From positions 1-20,289 of IMG/VR virus record IMGVR_UViG_3300033571_010519: 20,289 nucleotides of DNA; one strand, 5' to 3'. Below are positions 1 to 7,231 of this stretch, one piece after another; the first letter of the stretch is position 1; each line of letters opens with the position of its first letter. Source of the DNA: a virus. Position numbers and translations under genes: made by a program. The notes below the pieces were generated by a model. That model saw only the letters and a list, made by a program, of their open reading frames with translations. It was not told the origin of the DNA and ran no database searches.

Positions 1-236
1 ATGACAGCACGACCAGAGTTCAGGTTTTCGTAGCTGGAAACATCAACACCGTCAACGCTACCAGTGGTAACGGCGGCAGGCATGTTGTCAGCCTGCCACT
101 GAAGCAGGGTGTTACCGGGCTTGTTGCCCTTGGGGGCCATGGAGACGATAGGGGTGTCCTTAGCGTCAACGAGGGAGATGTAGTCAGCAAGATCTTCGCG
201 CTTGCCAACCTGAGAGCGTTCAAAAAGAGCGGCCAT
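1..236 (-). CDS. Major capsid protein, SU10/DUF5309-like (N-terminal part only)
   Basis: This is the first 78 codons of a gene that runs off the left edge. The start is the ATG at 236-234, the only one that places the recognisable N-terminus in frame. The protein begins with a stretch containing RSQVGKREDLADYISLVDAK, followed by DTPIVSMAPKG and a WQAD motif. The order 'G-x-REDL, D-TP-x-x-SM, G-K, x-x-WQ-D' is what I recall for the SU10-type major capsid family (Pfam DUF5309). It would form the icosahedral head shell. It lies 27 bases after the scaffold-like gene, the usual scaffold-to-capsid order. The leader is A-rich (GAAAACTAACTATT before ATG) with no SD sequence, odd for what should be the most highly expressed protein. 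The C-terminal part is outside the window, so the fold cannot be confirmed here. Confidence 0.8.
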   Translation of the reverse strand, partial: MAALFERSQVGKREDLADYISLVDAKDTPIVSMAPKGNKPGNTLLQWQADNMPAAVTTGSVDGVDVSSYENLNSGRAV

Positions 237-263
237 AATAGTTAGTTTTCTTTGATTTGGGGT

Positions 264-1289
264 TTAGAGGAACCTTTCGGCAATGAGTGCCTTCAGGTTG
301 GATTCGTTTGGAGCTTTTCGGAAGCTGTCCGCAGCGAATTTAGACTTAGCGGCTTTGGAAGTAACAGAGGCAGGTGCAGAGGTGCTTTTAGGCGTCATCG
401 GTGCCTTCTTAACAGGCTGCGCTGGTTTTTTTGCCTTGCTTTCCCTGACCTTTCGCCCGCTGATCAAGTCTCCAATGGAGATTTTGAAATCGGGGAACTT
501 CTGGATTTCTGGGAATGCCTGCAAAAGTTGCTTTGCAAACTGATATTCAGGACTCTGACGCTGTTTCCAGAAGGGATACTCTTGCTCTGCTTCAGCATCA
601 AACTGCTTGCGGACTGCAACGTATTGAAGCTGTGCAGGAAGGTATTCTTCCAGTGCATCAATGGCGTTCAGGCGAATCTTCCTGACTTCTTCAGCGGAAT
701 ACTCGACTTCCTGACCATCTTTGCCTTTTACAACAGCACCATCAGCGTTCTCTTCAGCCCACCGTCTAACCTGTCGAGCGTTTTTGATTTCATCCTGGAC
801 TTCACGTTCTGACTGAAGCGCAAAATACGGGTTCAAATCTTTGCCAACTGGAACAACCTCTTTTTCAACAGGCTTTTCCGATGACTCTAGCTCTTTCAGC
901 TTTTCGGTAAGCTCGTGAATCTGCTTCTCAGCGTCTTTCTTTTGCGCAGTGAGTTTATCAATACGCTTCTGGACGCCTTTGGGCAGACCTTTGGAACTCT
1001 GCTCGGTTTCTTCCTCCGTCTCCTTATCCTCATCGGCTTTGTCAGCCTCTTCAGTTTCAGTTTCAGATTCGTTTTCGGCTTCCGTGTCCTCGGTTTCCTG
1101 CTCGGCATCATCTGCTTCGCTGGTGTCCTCGGTTTCGGTTTCCGTCTCAGTCTCAGCCTGAGCAGGCTGCTTTTCTTCATCAGCGAAAAGGGACTGGCGC
1201 AGAAGTCCGGTCAACTGTTCAGTGTCAATCGGCTTGTTTGGCATCGTGATTTTGGAAGGTTCACTAACCGTTTCGGAGTTTTCGGGCAT
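264..1289 (-). CDS. Probable head scaffolding protein (very acidic N-terminus)
   Basis: The protein has 341 residues. Residues about 40-98 are a low-complexity acidic stretch of alternating E/T/D (for example QAETETETETEDTSEADDAE). A Lys/Glu-rich predicted coiled coil follows at about 100-140 (KRIDKLTAQKKDAEKQIHEL), then a helical region and a basic, Ala/Pro/Lys-rich C-terminal segment (residues about 280-320). An acidic, helical protein with a basic C-terminus, encoded between portal and major capsid genes, is the standard picture of a tailed-phage scaffold that directs procapsid assembly and then leaves the head. No protease is visible that would process it. The start ATG at 1289-1287 has no SD in front (CCTTCTGCAAC). 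An internal ATG at residue 16 is a possible alternative start. Function is inferred from position and composition, not from a sequence motif. Confidence 0.72.
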   Translation of the reverse strand: MPENSETVSEPSKITMPNKPIDTEQLTGLLRQSLFADEEKQPAQAETETETETEDTSEADDAEQETEDTEAENESETETEEADKADEDKETEEETEQSSKGLPKGVQKRIDKLTAQKKDAEKQIHELTEKLKELESSEKPVEKEVVPVGKDLNPYFALQSEREVQDEIKNARQVRRWAEENADGAVVKGKDGQEVEYSAEEVRKIRLNAIDALEEYLPAQLQYVAVRKQFDAEAEQEYPFWKQRQSPEYQFAKQLLQAFPEIQKFPDFKISIGDLISGRKVRESKAKKPAQPVKKAPMTPKSTSAPASVTSKAAKSKFAADSFRKAPNESNLKALIAERFL

Positions 1290-1381
1290 GTTGCAGAAGG
1301 TTTAATGACCGTTCAGAGGTCGGAAGGCATGGTTTGAGACACCAAGAAACTTATGCAAAGCTAATATGCCGTGATAGTGGG

Positions 1382-1624
1382 TCAAGGGTTGAATTTAACC
1401 TCTGTCGAGGCTCGTTCAGCGTATTCCTGGATGATGGCACGCAGGTCAATGAGAGCGGCAACCTGTCCGGCATAATGCGCCCTGGCTTCACCAGTGTTTG
1501 CAATGTCCAGCAGGTTGGCTAGTGCGTTGTTATGCTCGCTCTGAATAACAGCATTCAAGGCTTCCCAGAACGCCACTGGCCCTTTTGCCAGGGTGAATGC
1601 TTCGATTACGTCTGTCTCGTTCAT
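1382..1624 (-). CDS. Small conserved-position protein between portal and scaffold
   Basis: I do not recognise the family. The product has 80 residues, predominantly helical, with no cysteine pairs, signal peptide or membrane segment; the sequence includes GPVAFWEALNAVIQSEHNNA. Its ATG overlaps the portal stop codon (ATGA at 1621-1624), so it should be translated together with the portal by coupling. The sequence before it (CAGCAGGC) holds only a weak SD. Position between portal and scaffold suggests a role in head assembly or as a minor virion protein, but the sequence does not show which. A 92-base gap follows (1290-1381) before the scaffold start; it has no gene and only a weak hairpin (GACC/GGTC). 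Confidence 0.65.
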   Translation of the reverse strand: MNETDVIEAFTLAKGPVAFWEALNAVIQSEHNNALANLLDIANTGEARAHYAGQVAALIDLRAIIQEYAERASTEVKFNP

Positions 1625-3744
1625 GCCTGCTGATTAAGTTGTTCGCTAACCGGTGTGACTCCCAGCCTTCCGATAGTGGCATTCTGCTGCTGCTGGATGC
1701 TCATCTGAAGGTTCTGCACGTAGTTTTTCAGCAAGGTCTGGAAAACAGGGTCAGCCTGTGCGGCCTGCTGTGCTTTCGGGTTCTTGCTGATGACATCCTG
1801 GGCATATTGCAGCCTTGCCTGTGCTGTCGGATCGTTTTCACGATACATCGGTTCATTGCCAAGCATCATCATGCCGATGTCAGTCTGCACATCCCTGAAC
1901 ATCTGCTCAGAAGCGGCAGTCTGGTCAACGATAAGCTCACGGGCAGATTCAGGAGCAACTGCCTCAATAATCATCTGGATCAGCTTGTTACGGTTAAGAA
2001 CGCCACCAGCGTCAAGGGGAACGACAAACTGAGAGATGGCTTGCAGCTTTTTAGCCACAAGATCGTTGTCGAGCGTCTGAATGTTAAACCGGATGATGAA
2101 ATCGAAGTTACCGGCAATGTCAGTGATATTTTGATTCAGCGGCACGCCGGTAATCCTGACAATCTCCTCCTGCGGCATGTATTGCAGGCACAGGCTGAAC
2201 ATCTGCGAATAAACACGGCTCCAAGTGGCAAGCCAGCGGTTCACAAGCTGCTGCTGCATAAGCTGCGACTTGAGCGGCATAACCGTCATGCGGTTCAGGC
2301 CAAAGTAATTGGCGTGATTGTTCTCGACTCGCTCAATCAGGTTGAACGCAGTCGTAGGAGCACGGCCAGGAGCTTCAAGCCATGAGTAATCGTCTGGACG
2401 GGTTACAGGAAGCTGTACACCTGGGCCAATCTTGTTGATCTGGCCGATTCGCTTCACAACCTTCATCGGCGGCAGCGTCTCAAAAGCAGTCCGGTCACGG
2501 ATGCTGTCATGCTGCGCCTTGATTTCATCCTGATCGGTCATGGCGATTTCAGGAATGCCACGGCTTTCAGTGATTGGCCTGCGGACTACTTCACGGCGAA
2601 ACTCGACGAAAGGATAATCACCATGGGCATAATCCAGCAGTTCATGCTTGGCAAAAAGTCCTTCCTGAACGAGCGGACTGAACACGGTGCAGTAAATGCC
2701 TGCGACACCATCAGGGCCAATCTGGCGGGCATAGGCATACACAATCTCGATCAGGTTATCCTGCCGAACGATAGGAGCGGCACCCAGGGTCGTGATGGTG
2801 TCGAGCGGGTCAGAATACCATGACTGTTTGCCAGCCGTGTTTGCGGCCTGGTCAACAAAAGCCTCGTCCCATCCGTCATCTTTGACGTGGGAACGAAGCT
2901 CAACCTCGGTCATATAGACACGGCGGAAGATGACCCTGGCGTTCTGAAGGTCAATCGTTTCAGGAGGAAAAGCCACCTCATCGAACGGCTTTAAAGCCGT
3001 CACCATCGGCAGATTCCTGCGCACATAGGTTTCTTCGATCTTACCAACACCAGTTTCACGCAGTTCGTTGACCAGCTTCTTCGCATCCTTGATGCTGTAT
3101 TGCGGAATGGCTGCGGTAATTAGCTGTGCTGCAAGGTCTGCGCTCTCTTTGTTGGCGATAAGAGCGGGCAGGTCAGCCAAGGATGATCCCTGCATCTGCT
3201 GGGCAATCGCGCCAATTTCGTCCATTGTGATAGACTGAAAGCGTGTCCCTAGCTGCTGATCCCAGCCAACGTGGAAGATAGTCCAGCCATAGTGTAGGCC
3301 ATACTGCGATCCTAGTTCAGCCTCCCTTGCGATGTCAGCCCGCAGCTTTTGCGTCGTGATCCAGTTCATCAGGGTGTTTGCCCCTGAAGCCGCTGTCATG
3401 TCGTTGAAATCCGTGGCAGTAATTGCAAGCTGGCTGCGTTCAAAGCTCGTAGTCAGTAGGCATGAAAGCTCATTGATGGTAGAATCAACCAGGCGATTGC
3501 GAACGTCAGAAGCTCCTTCAAAAGGGAATGCCTGGCGATTGTTCGGCAGATTCTCAGAGTGTTTCTTGCCGTCATCGGACTGACCAGACCACCGGCAAAA
3601 ACGGATGTCATCTGAGTTGGTGAGACGTTCCAGGTCTGCCGTGGTGTAAAGGCAACGGGTCAATTCCGTTGAAAGCTCGTTCACGTCTGGCGTTTCACTG
3701 TAAAACGTCAGCTTGTCGCCGTTGGTGCTGTTCTTGTAGTTCAT
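1621..3744 (-). CDS. Phage portal protein
   Basis: The protein has 707 residues, close to P22-type portal length (about 725) and longer than HK97-type portals. Residues about 45-130 contain the segment CRWSGQSDDGKKHSE and a DVRNRLVDSTINELSCLL helix, followed by a YGLHYGWTIFHVGWDQQ stretch, the kind of clip/wing region seen in large portals that start with FEGASDV-like sequence. The C-terminal quarter is Gln-rich and helical (QNLQMSIQQQQNA), matching a portal barrel or crown. It would form the dodecameric DNA entry ring at one head vertex and dock the terminase. The start ATG overlaps the terminase stop (TAATG at 3746-3742), with a weak GGAAG upstream. Assignment rests on length, recalled sequence features and its place directly after the large terminase gene. 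Confidence 0.85.
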   Translation of the reverse strand: MNYKNSTNGDKLTFYSETPDVNELSTELTRCLYTTADLERLTNSDDIRFCRWSGQSDDGKKHSENLPNNRQAFPFEGASDVRNRLVDSTINELSCLLTTSFERSQLAITATDFNDMTAASGANTLMNWITTQKLRADIAREAELGSQYGLHYGWTIFHVGWDQQLGTRFQSITMDEIGAIAQQMQGSSLADLPALIANKESADLAAQLITAAIPQYSIKDAKKLVNELRETGVGKIEETYVRRNLPMVTALKPFDEVAFPPETIDLQNARVIFRRVYMTEVELRSHVKDDGWDEAFVDQAANTAGKQSWYSDPLDTITTLGAAPIVRQDNLIEIVYAYARQIGPDGVAGIYCTVFSPLVQEGLFAKHELLDYAHGDYPFVEFRREVVRRPITESRGIPEIAMTDQDEIKAQHDSIRDRTAFETLPPMKVVKRIGQINKIGPGVQLPVTRPDDYSWLEAPGRAPTTAFNLIERVENNHANYFGLNRMTVMPLKSQLMQQQLVNRWLATWSRVYSQMFSLCLQYMPQEEIVRITGVPLNQNITDIAGNFDFIIRFNIQTLDNDLVAKKLQAISQFVVPLDAGGVLNRNKLIQMIIEAVAPESARELIVDQTAASEQMFRDVQTDIGMMMLGNEPMYRENDPTAQARLQYAQDVISKNPKAQQAAQADPVFQTLLKNYVQNLQMSIQQQQNATIGRLGVTPVSEQLNQQA

Positions 3745-5393
3745 TAGTAGCTTCCGATTTGTCCCTGGGGTTGGTAACTTGAAATGGTTTCGTCTGACGG
3801 ATTCATCACCGCAAGGTATCGCAGAACGTCAACCGGGTCTTTGGTTGCGCCCTTGTCTCCGTCTGCTCCTGTCCACTCGCGGAGTGAGTAAATAAGATTG
3901 CGGCAGTTCTCACTAACATACAACTTAGGCTCATTATGAAGGGCAAGCAAGGGTTCATCCTTGTTCCAGGCCAGCCAGTCATTGATAATGCTAATTCCCT
4001 CCTCGACTCGCAGACCTGCGGCAGGTGTGAACCACATCGGGTCTGGATCTTCCTGCAAAAGATCAATCAGGCTTGTTCCACCGTCCCTGCCGATGGCCTG
4101 TGTTCCGCCTGCTCTAGGGTCAATAAAGCGTTCTGCGATGCTTTCCCGGCCTTCTAGCTGTCGAATAAGGGCTTTGTAGTCGGCAATGCCTCTGCCGGCT
4201 CCGTTTCGCTGTGCTGTGCCTGGCCTGCCGTCCGCTTTATCGCTCGGCAAGGCCCATTCCCCGTGAGTGATGTCGGGAAATTCGCGGTAAATGAACTTTC
4301 TGCCGTATTCATCCACCCGCAGCCACAGCATGAACCAGTTTCGCGCTCCGGCAGGGTCAACGGCCATGTAATTCGTCCCTTTTTCTGGGATTTTATCATG
4401 CGGAATCACATTCCAGTCACCGAATCGAGGGAATTGTGATCCTGCCAGGCTTTCAGCATAGCCATAAGCTCTGATTTTGACCTCATAACCGGTTCTTCCG
4501 TGCAGTGCTCGCTGAATTTCGCTAAATGGAGAGTAGGAATTTAGCTCCGAATGATACCACATAATGCGGCCATTCGGTTTGTGGCACTTGGCAACATGCG
4601 GCATCATGCCCTTGTCGCCTCCCGGCACGTTAATCGAGTCCTTCAGCAGGCTTGCAGGCTTCCAGTCTGTGATGGAAGCACCTGCCATGTATTCCTTTAC
4701 TACGCTGGTATAGCCTGAAATGGGCGTGAAGGTAAGCACCATCTTGCCTCGACGACTTGCGAGACGATAACGAAGCGTTTTCAGCCAGTCGTTATTCACT
4801 TCTTCGTCAATCCAGAGGAAATCAATCTCACCACCCTCAATGACCTTCATGTCCTGGGACTGGTTCAAGAACCAGCATTGACTACGGTTAGGCAGAACGA
4901 AGGTGTTTTCGCTGAAACCGTTCTTCTGAGTGAAGCTGACGTTGGTGATTTTGGTCTTTTTGGCGGTCTTGAACTCGGCAGGAAGATACTTGTAAACAAG
5001 CGGCTGCTGCATCTGCACGCTGCTCATGTTCGTGGTATGCACGCACCACACTCGCTTATCAGGATTCCGGCTCAACACCTGGGCAACCCGCTTTGCTGCA
5101 TATTCAGACTTGCCTGCTCGGTTGCCTCCCAGGATGACAAGCTCGTTAACCTCTGGATCAGACAGCAGTGAATCTGCGGTTTTCCAGTGCTCTGGCTCGT
5201 AGCCGTGCCGATAGGGGTCCATCTTCTCCGCAAGAATCTTGTCCTCACGGAGTTGCAGCCGCCTGACCACCTCATCCATGCCGACCTTCTTCACTAGGGC
5301 TGCAATCGTCTCAGGAGACGGCGCAACTAGGATTGGATGCGGAGTCGGGCGATACTGCCCTAGATTCTCCTTTGTGACTTCAAGCTGGAACAT
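3744..5393 (-). CDS. Terminase large subunit (packaging ATPase and nuclease)
   Basis: The protein has 549 residues. The N-terminal ATPase has a Walker A motif GGNRAGKS at 89-96 and a Walker B with catalytic glutamate in IDFLWIDEEV at about 190-199. The C-terminal RNase H-like nuclease shows the expected acidic residues: D346 in YMAVDPAG, D425 in RFIDPRAGG, and D519/D522 in KDPVDVLRYL. The enzyme cuts concatemeric DNA and pumps it into the procapsid through the portal. It is followed at once by the portal gene. The leader of its ATG (TAGCCCTGC) has no SD, although the preceding gene ends only 14 bases upstream, so coupling is possible. No small subunit gene sits next to it; see the helix-turn-helix protein at 11129-11614. 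Confidence 0.95.
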   Translation of the reverse strand: MFQLEVTKENLGQYRPTPHPILVAPSPETIAALVKKVGMDEVVRRLQLREDKILAEKMDPYRHGYEPEHWKTADSLLSDPEVNELVILGGNRAGKSEYAAKRVAQVLSRNPDKRVWCVHTTNMSSVQMQQPLVYKYLPAEFKTAKKTKITNVSFTQKNGFSENTFVLPNRSQCWFLNQSQDMKVIEGGEIDFLWIDEEVNNDWLKTLRYRLASRRGKMVLTFTPISGYTSVVKEYMAGASITDWKPASLLKDSINVPGGDKGMMPHVAKCHKPNGRIMWYHSELNSYSPFSEIQRALHGRTGYEVKIRAYGYAESLAGSQFPRFGDWNVIPHDKIPEKGTNYMAVDPAGARNWFMLWLRVDEYGRKFIYREFPDITHGEWALPSDKADGRPGTAQRNGAGRGIADYKALIRQLEGRESIAERFIDPRAGGTQAIGRDGGTSLIDLLQEDPDPMWFTPAAGLRVEEGISIINDWLAWNKDEPLLALHNEPKLYVSENCRNLIYSLREWTGADGDKGATKDPVDVLRYLAVMNPSDETISSYQPQGQIGSY

Positions 5394-5407
5394 GCAGGGC
5401 TAGACGC

Positions 5408-5689
5408 TCACCACTTCGTTTTGTCGGCCCAGTATGCCGCTGACATCTTACCTTTCTTGATATTCTCGGCATGTCGAGCTTTGAAGGACTCCCGGCGGTT
5501 CTTATAGCTCTCGCTTTCACCCTTTTTAGGCGGTGAACCAGTCACACCCTGCTGGCCGAAGCGGATTGTTTTCACCTGTTCGCCCTGTTTGGCTACAACA
5601 ACATGGCTTTTCGTGGGATGTGATGGCGTGCGTTTAGGCTTATTATAGCCGGAAACGCCAACTCTAGCGAGACGTGGGTCTTTGCTCAT
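5408..5689 (-). CDS. Small basic phage protein upstream of terminase (DUF6321-like?)
   Basis: The product has 93 residues and is strongly basic, with no cysteines and few hydrophobic stretches. It begins SKDPRLARVGVSGYNKPKRT and contains HVVVAKQGEQVKTIRFGQQG and a C-terminal KKGKMSAAYWADKTKW. I recall this pattern (xSGxNKPKRTP... SHVVVAKxG... IRFGQQG... KGKMSAAYWAxKxKW) from many phage and metagenomic genomes, where I believe it is catalogued as a domain of unknown function; the number DUF6321 is from memory and unchecked. Charge suggests nucleic-acid binding. It sits 14 bases before the large terminase gene and is the first gene after the 359-base non-coding gap. No good SD is seen, only AGGGGA about 17 bases from the ATG. 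Confidence 0.8.
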   Translation of the reverse strand: MSKDPRLARVGVSGYNKPKRTPSHPTKSHVVVAKQGEQVKTIRFGQQGVTGSPPKKGESESYKNRRESFKARHAENIKKGKMSAAYWADKTKW

Positions 5690-5708
5690 ATTTTTACGCT
5701 ACTTCCCC

Positions 5709-5736
5709 TTGATTGACTTGCAAGGGTGAAGATATT
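5709..5736 (+). promoter_or_regulatory. Possible sigma70-like promoter for the plus-strand RNA
   Basis: TTGATT at 5709-5714 and GATATT at 5731-5736 are separated by 16 bases; each matches the sigma70 consensus at four of six positions. A start at about 5743-5745 would place the RNA start just before the first hairpin (5748). This is a weak match, and the host consensus is unknown. Confidence 0.3.
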
Positions 5737-5742
5737 GCGGCA

Positions 5743-5835
5743 AATAAGGTTCGCTCCGTCGCATGGTGTGATCCGTCCTCCTGCGGCGAACCGCAAAAGG
5801 GCCAGCACTATGCGACAGTGTTGGCCTTTTTGTTG
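5743..5835 (+). ncRNA. Candidate small RNA with two hairpins and complementary loops
   Basis: Hairpin 1 pairs GGTTCGC (5748-5754) with GCGAACC (5786-5792). Hairpin 2 pairs AAAAGGGCCAGCACT (5795-5809) with AGTGTTGGCCTTTTT (5817-5831). The 7-nt loop of hairpin 2, ATGCGAC (5810-5816), is the exact reverse complement of GTCGCAT (5758-5764) inside the loop of hairpin 1, so a kissing-loop or pseudoknot contact is possible. The two non-Watson-Crick positions of hairpin 2 are G-U as plus-strand RNA but A-C as minus-strand RNA, which favours a plus-strand transcript, opposite to all genes here. The loop of hairpin 1 also carries CCTCCT (5777-5782 region), the anti-Shine-Dalgarno sequence, so base pairing with SD-led mRNAs is conceivable. 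No known RNA family is recognised; transcription is inferred. Confidence 0.55.
5795..5831 (+). terminator. Intrinsic terminator (plus strand)
   Basis: A 15-bp stem (13 Watson-Crick and 2 G-U pairs as plus-strand RNA) with a 7-nt loop ends in a run of five T and TGTT. It may act weakly in the other direction too, since the left arm begins AAAA, but the minus-strand stem would have two A-C mismatches. Confidence 0.65.
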
Positions 5836-5967
5836 GTTACTTGCCCACCGTCCAAACAAAACAGGGCAGCAAAGCGGAGACGTTAGCAAGCTCGACACGC
5901 CAGCATTGAGACGCTGTGCTTTCCGTGGCTAAACGGAATATCTCGCAGGGGGCGCAAGTTCCAGGGC

Positions 5968-6031
5968 GAGTCTAAACAAGCCTGGATGGTCGCCTCTCCT
6001 CACCACCATTTCCATGGGGGGAGGGGGGGTC
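5968..6031 (+). repeat. G-rich intergenic element, copy A
   Basis: The element consists of GAGTCTAAACAAGCC (5968-5982) and, 31 bases later, ATGGGGGGAGGGGGGGTC (6014-6031). Both blocks recur in the same order on the minus strand at 11044-10995: GAGTCGCAACAAGCC (13 of 15 identical), then ATGGGGGGAGGGGGTC (same apart from two fewer G). Spacing differs (31 versus 19 bases). The copies are in inverted orientation 5 kb apart, each in a stretch without a recognised gene. Function unknown; a protein or packaging site, or a G-quadruplex former, are possibilities. Confidence 0.6.
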
Positions 6032-6048
6032 TTGGCAGAGAGAGAGGA

Positions 6049-6117
6049 TTAATCCTTCTTCAGCAGATAGTAGAACACAAAGCTGAAGCCGATAAAATGG
6101 ATTAGAAAGTCAATCAT
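6049..6117 (-). CDS. 22-residue hydrophobic membrane peptide
   Basis: The reading frame begins at the ATG 6117-6115, which overlaps the stop codon of the preceding gene (ATGA at 6114-6117), and ends with TAA at 6051-6049. The product starts MIDFLIHFIGFSFVFYYLL and ends with KKD, so almost its whole length is one hydrophobic segment long enough to cross a membrane, with a positively charged end that would stay in the cytoplasm. The stop/start overlap is the same as at many other gene junctions in this window, which is the main reason to believe it is translated. It resembles no named family. A small membrane-active or accessory lysis peptide is possible but not shown. It is the last gene before the non-coding gap. 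Confidence 0.5.
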   Translation of the reverse strand: MIDFLIHFIGFSFVFYYLLKKD

Positions 6118-6332
6118 AGATTTTTGGTCAGTTCTTCCTTGGCAATCATCACTTCCTCGCTGGTTTCCACGACTTTGACGCACCATTCGCCATTCCAGCC
6201 ATCCTGATCGGCGCCAGGGTAAAGAGGCTGGACGATGCTGTTAGCCTTCACGACGACCTGTTTCAGCCCGTCCATAGTGCTTACCCAGGTGCTGTTTCGC
6301 AGCTTCACTGCTCCTGGGAGTCCGTAGGGCAT
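6114..6332 (-). CDS. Hypothetical 72-residue protein
   Basis: I do not recognise this protein. It has 72 residues: an N-terminal segment (MPYGLPGAVKLRNSTW), a possible beta-rich centre (KQVVVKANSIVQPLY) and an acidic C-terminus. There is one cysteine and no membrane segment. The ATG follows the TAA of the preceding gene directly (6335-6333, then 6332), with no SD (GTTTTATTAA), so translation probably depends on ribosomes ending the upstream gene. Its stop overlaps the start of the 22-residue membrane peptide. It therefore belongs to a three-gene unit with the DpdA-like gene and that peptide. The start could also lie at the internal ATG at residue 20. Confidence 0.6.
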   Translation of the reverse strand: MPYGLPGAVKLRNSTWVSTMDGLKQVVVKANSIVQPLYPGADQDGWNGEWCVKVVETSEEVMIAKEELTKNL

Positions 6333-7031
6333 TTAATAAAACAGTTCATTGTGTGGTTGTGTTTCATTTGCAAGATAACTGGCTAATGCGCGTGCTTGCC
6401 TGCCGTTTTCGGTGCCCTGCATCCAGCCGGTGCCATCCACAGATTCGACACGCCAGCGCTCGCAAACAAATAGCCTTTCGACTTCGTTCACACGCCCGAC
6501 ATGGATGCGTCTGCCTGTCTCCGCCCACATCGGCAAAGAGCGCCATTTCCATTCTGTTGTGCCTCCAATAAAAATCACGTCAGCCTCGACAGGCACGTCA
6601 GCCGGTGTCATTCCATCCTGGACGGCCATGGAAAGCGGCCAGCCAAAACGGGCAGCGATTGGTGCATAGCAGTCCCACTTTGCAAGTGTGGCCTCCCGGT
6701 CTGCGACGACATCAGGCACCAGCACCCAACGAGGCGTCATCCCTTGTGCCCGCACATTACCAAGCATGTTCAGCCATGCCGTTTCGTCCCACGGCCTGCC
6801 CGTAGTCCAGCTCGCAAAAGCGTCATTGTCGAGCGCAAATGGTATCCACTTCCTGAGCTTGGTCTTGCGCATGGCAGACGGCCCCACAAGCCAGCCGATG
6901 CGGTCCTGGTAGCGCCCAGCCCAGTAATGGACAATGGCACTGGAATTGTTTGATGGCATCACCATGAGCTTTTGCCGTGGCTTGTCCCTCGCCATGATTT
7001 GCCCCCAGTGTAATTGAGATTTATTCGTCAT
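6333..7031 (-). CDS. Possible DpdA/TGT-like base-exchange protein
   Basis: The protein has 232 residues. I recall close relatives in phages with the same series of motifs: MPSNNSSAIVHYWAG near 25, ALDNDAF at 66-72, VPDVVADREATLAKW at 105-119, QDGMTP at 138-143, GGTTEWKW at 156-163, HVGRVN at 177-182 and SVDGTGW at 197-203. Repeated short strand-end motifs carrying Asp and Gly suggest a TIM barrel. The D-N/S-x-AF motif resembles the DSGAF of phage DpdA proteins, relatives of tRNA-guanine transglycosylase that exchange guanine in DNA for a 7-deazaguanine. This link is inference; candidate catalytic residues would be D68 and D199. No preQ0 synthesis genes are in the window. The start ATG overlaps the previous stop (ATGA at 7028-7031); ATG codons at residues 13 and 23 are alternatives. 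Confidence 0.5.
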   Translation of the reverse strand: MTNKSQLHWGQIMARDKPRQKLMVMPSNNSSAIVHYWAGRYQDRIGWLVGPSAMRKTKLRKWIPFALDNDAFASWTTGRPWDETAWLNMLGNVRAQGMTPRWVLVPDVVADREATLAKWDCYAPIAARFGWPLSMAVQDGMTPADVPVEADVIFIGGTTEWKWRSLPMWAETGRRIHVGRVNEVERLFVCERWRVESVDGTGWMQGTENGRQARALASYLANETQPHNELFY

Positions 7032-7231
7032 AGCTTATCGTGCTTCTTGATGATCTTGCCGATTTCATGGGCTGCGACCCGGTAAGTTCCAGCGATGTTT
7101 CCACAGCACTGCTGCCAGGGTGTGATTTCGTTCGGCCTGGCACCATCTGGAACCTTACCTTGCTTGGCATACCCTAGCGCTTCCTTCAGCAACATCTGCT
7201 GAAGAGCTTTGAGATCGTCAATGATGTTCAT
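7028..7231 (-). CDS. Hypothetical 67-residue protein
   Basis: The product has 67 residues, starts MNIIDDLKALQQMLLKEALG and ends KIIKKHDKL; it is helical, with a Cys-Cys pair at 42-43 and a proline-containing centre. A longer frame would begin at 7297, but the ATG at 7231-7229 is preceded by GGAGG at 7243-7239 with 7-base spacing, which decides the start. The 5' end overlaps the helix-turn-helix gene by 14 bases, and its stop overlaps the start of the DpdA-like gene. I do not recognise the family and give no function. Confidence 0.7.
   Translation of the reverse strand: MNIIDDLKALQQMLLKEALGYAKQGKVPDGARPNEITPWQQCCGNIAGTYRVAAHEIGKIIKKHDKL

Larger units (their letters stand above)
5690..6048. 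other. Non-coding gap of 359 bases with several folded elements
   Basis: No credible gene is present. Reading left to right on the plus strand it holds the leader of the minus-strand gene ending at 5408; a possible plus-strand promoter (5709-5736); a two-hairpin small RNA ending in a terminator (about 5743-5835); a 6-bp hairpin TTCCGT/ACGGAA with loop GGCTAA (5921-5938); and a G-rich element (5968-6031), framed by an imperfect CCTCTC/GAGAGG inverted repeat (5993-5998, 6042-6047). Its place just upstream of the packaging genes makes a packaging or regulatory role reasonable, but no cos or pac site can be assigned from sequence alone. Confidence 0.75.

Noticed and set aside
1290-1381. Promoter for the scaffold and capsid genes with TTGACC on the minus strand
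   Set aside because: No -10-like box lies at an acceptable distance; TATTAG is 13 bases and CATAAG 24 bases away.
1597-2385. Long plus-strand open frame antisense to the portal gene
   Set aside because: It lies opposite a well-supported gene, shows no family-like sequence and is explained by codon bias on the other strand. The same holds for plus-strand frames at 12866-13630, 18754-19479 and 7868-8437.
5686-5932. Open frames on both strands in the gap upstream of the small basic gene
   Set aside because: They overlap each other and the hairpins, have no ribosome site and show unlikely composition.
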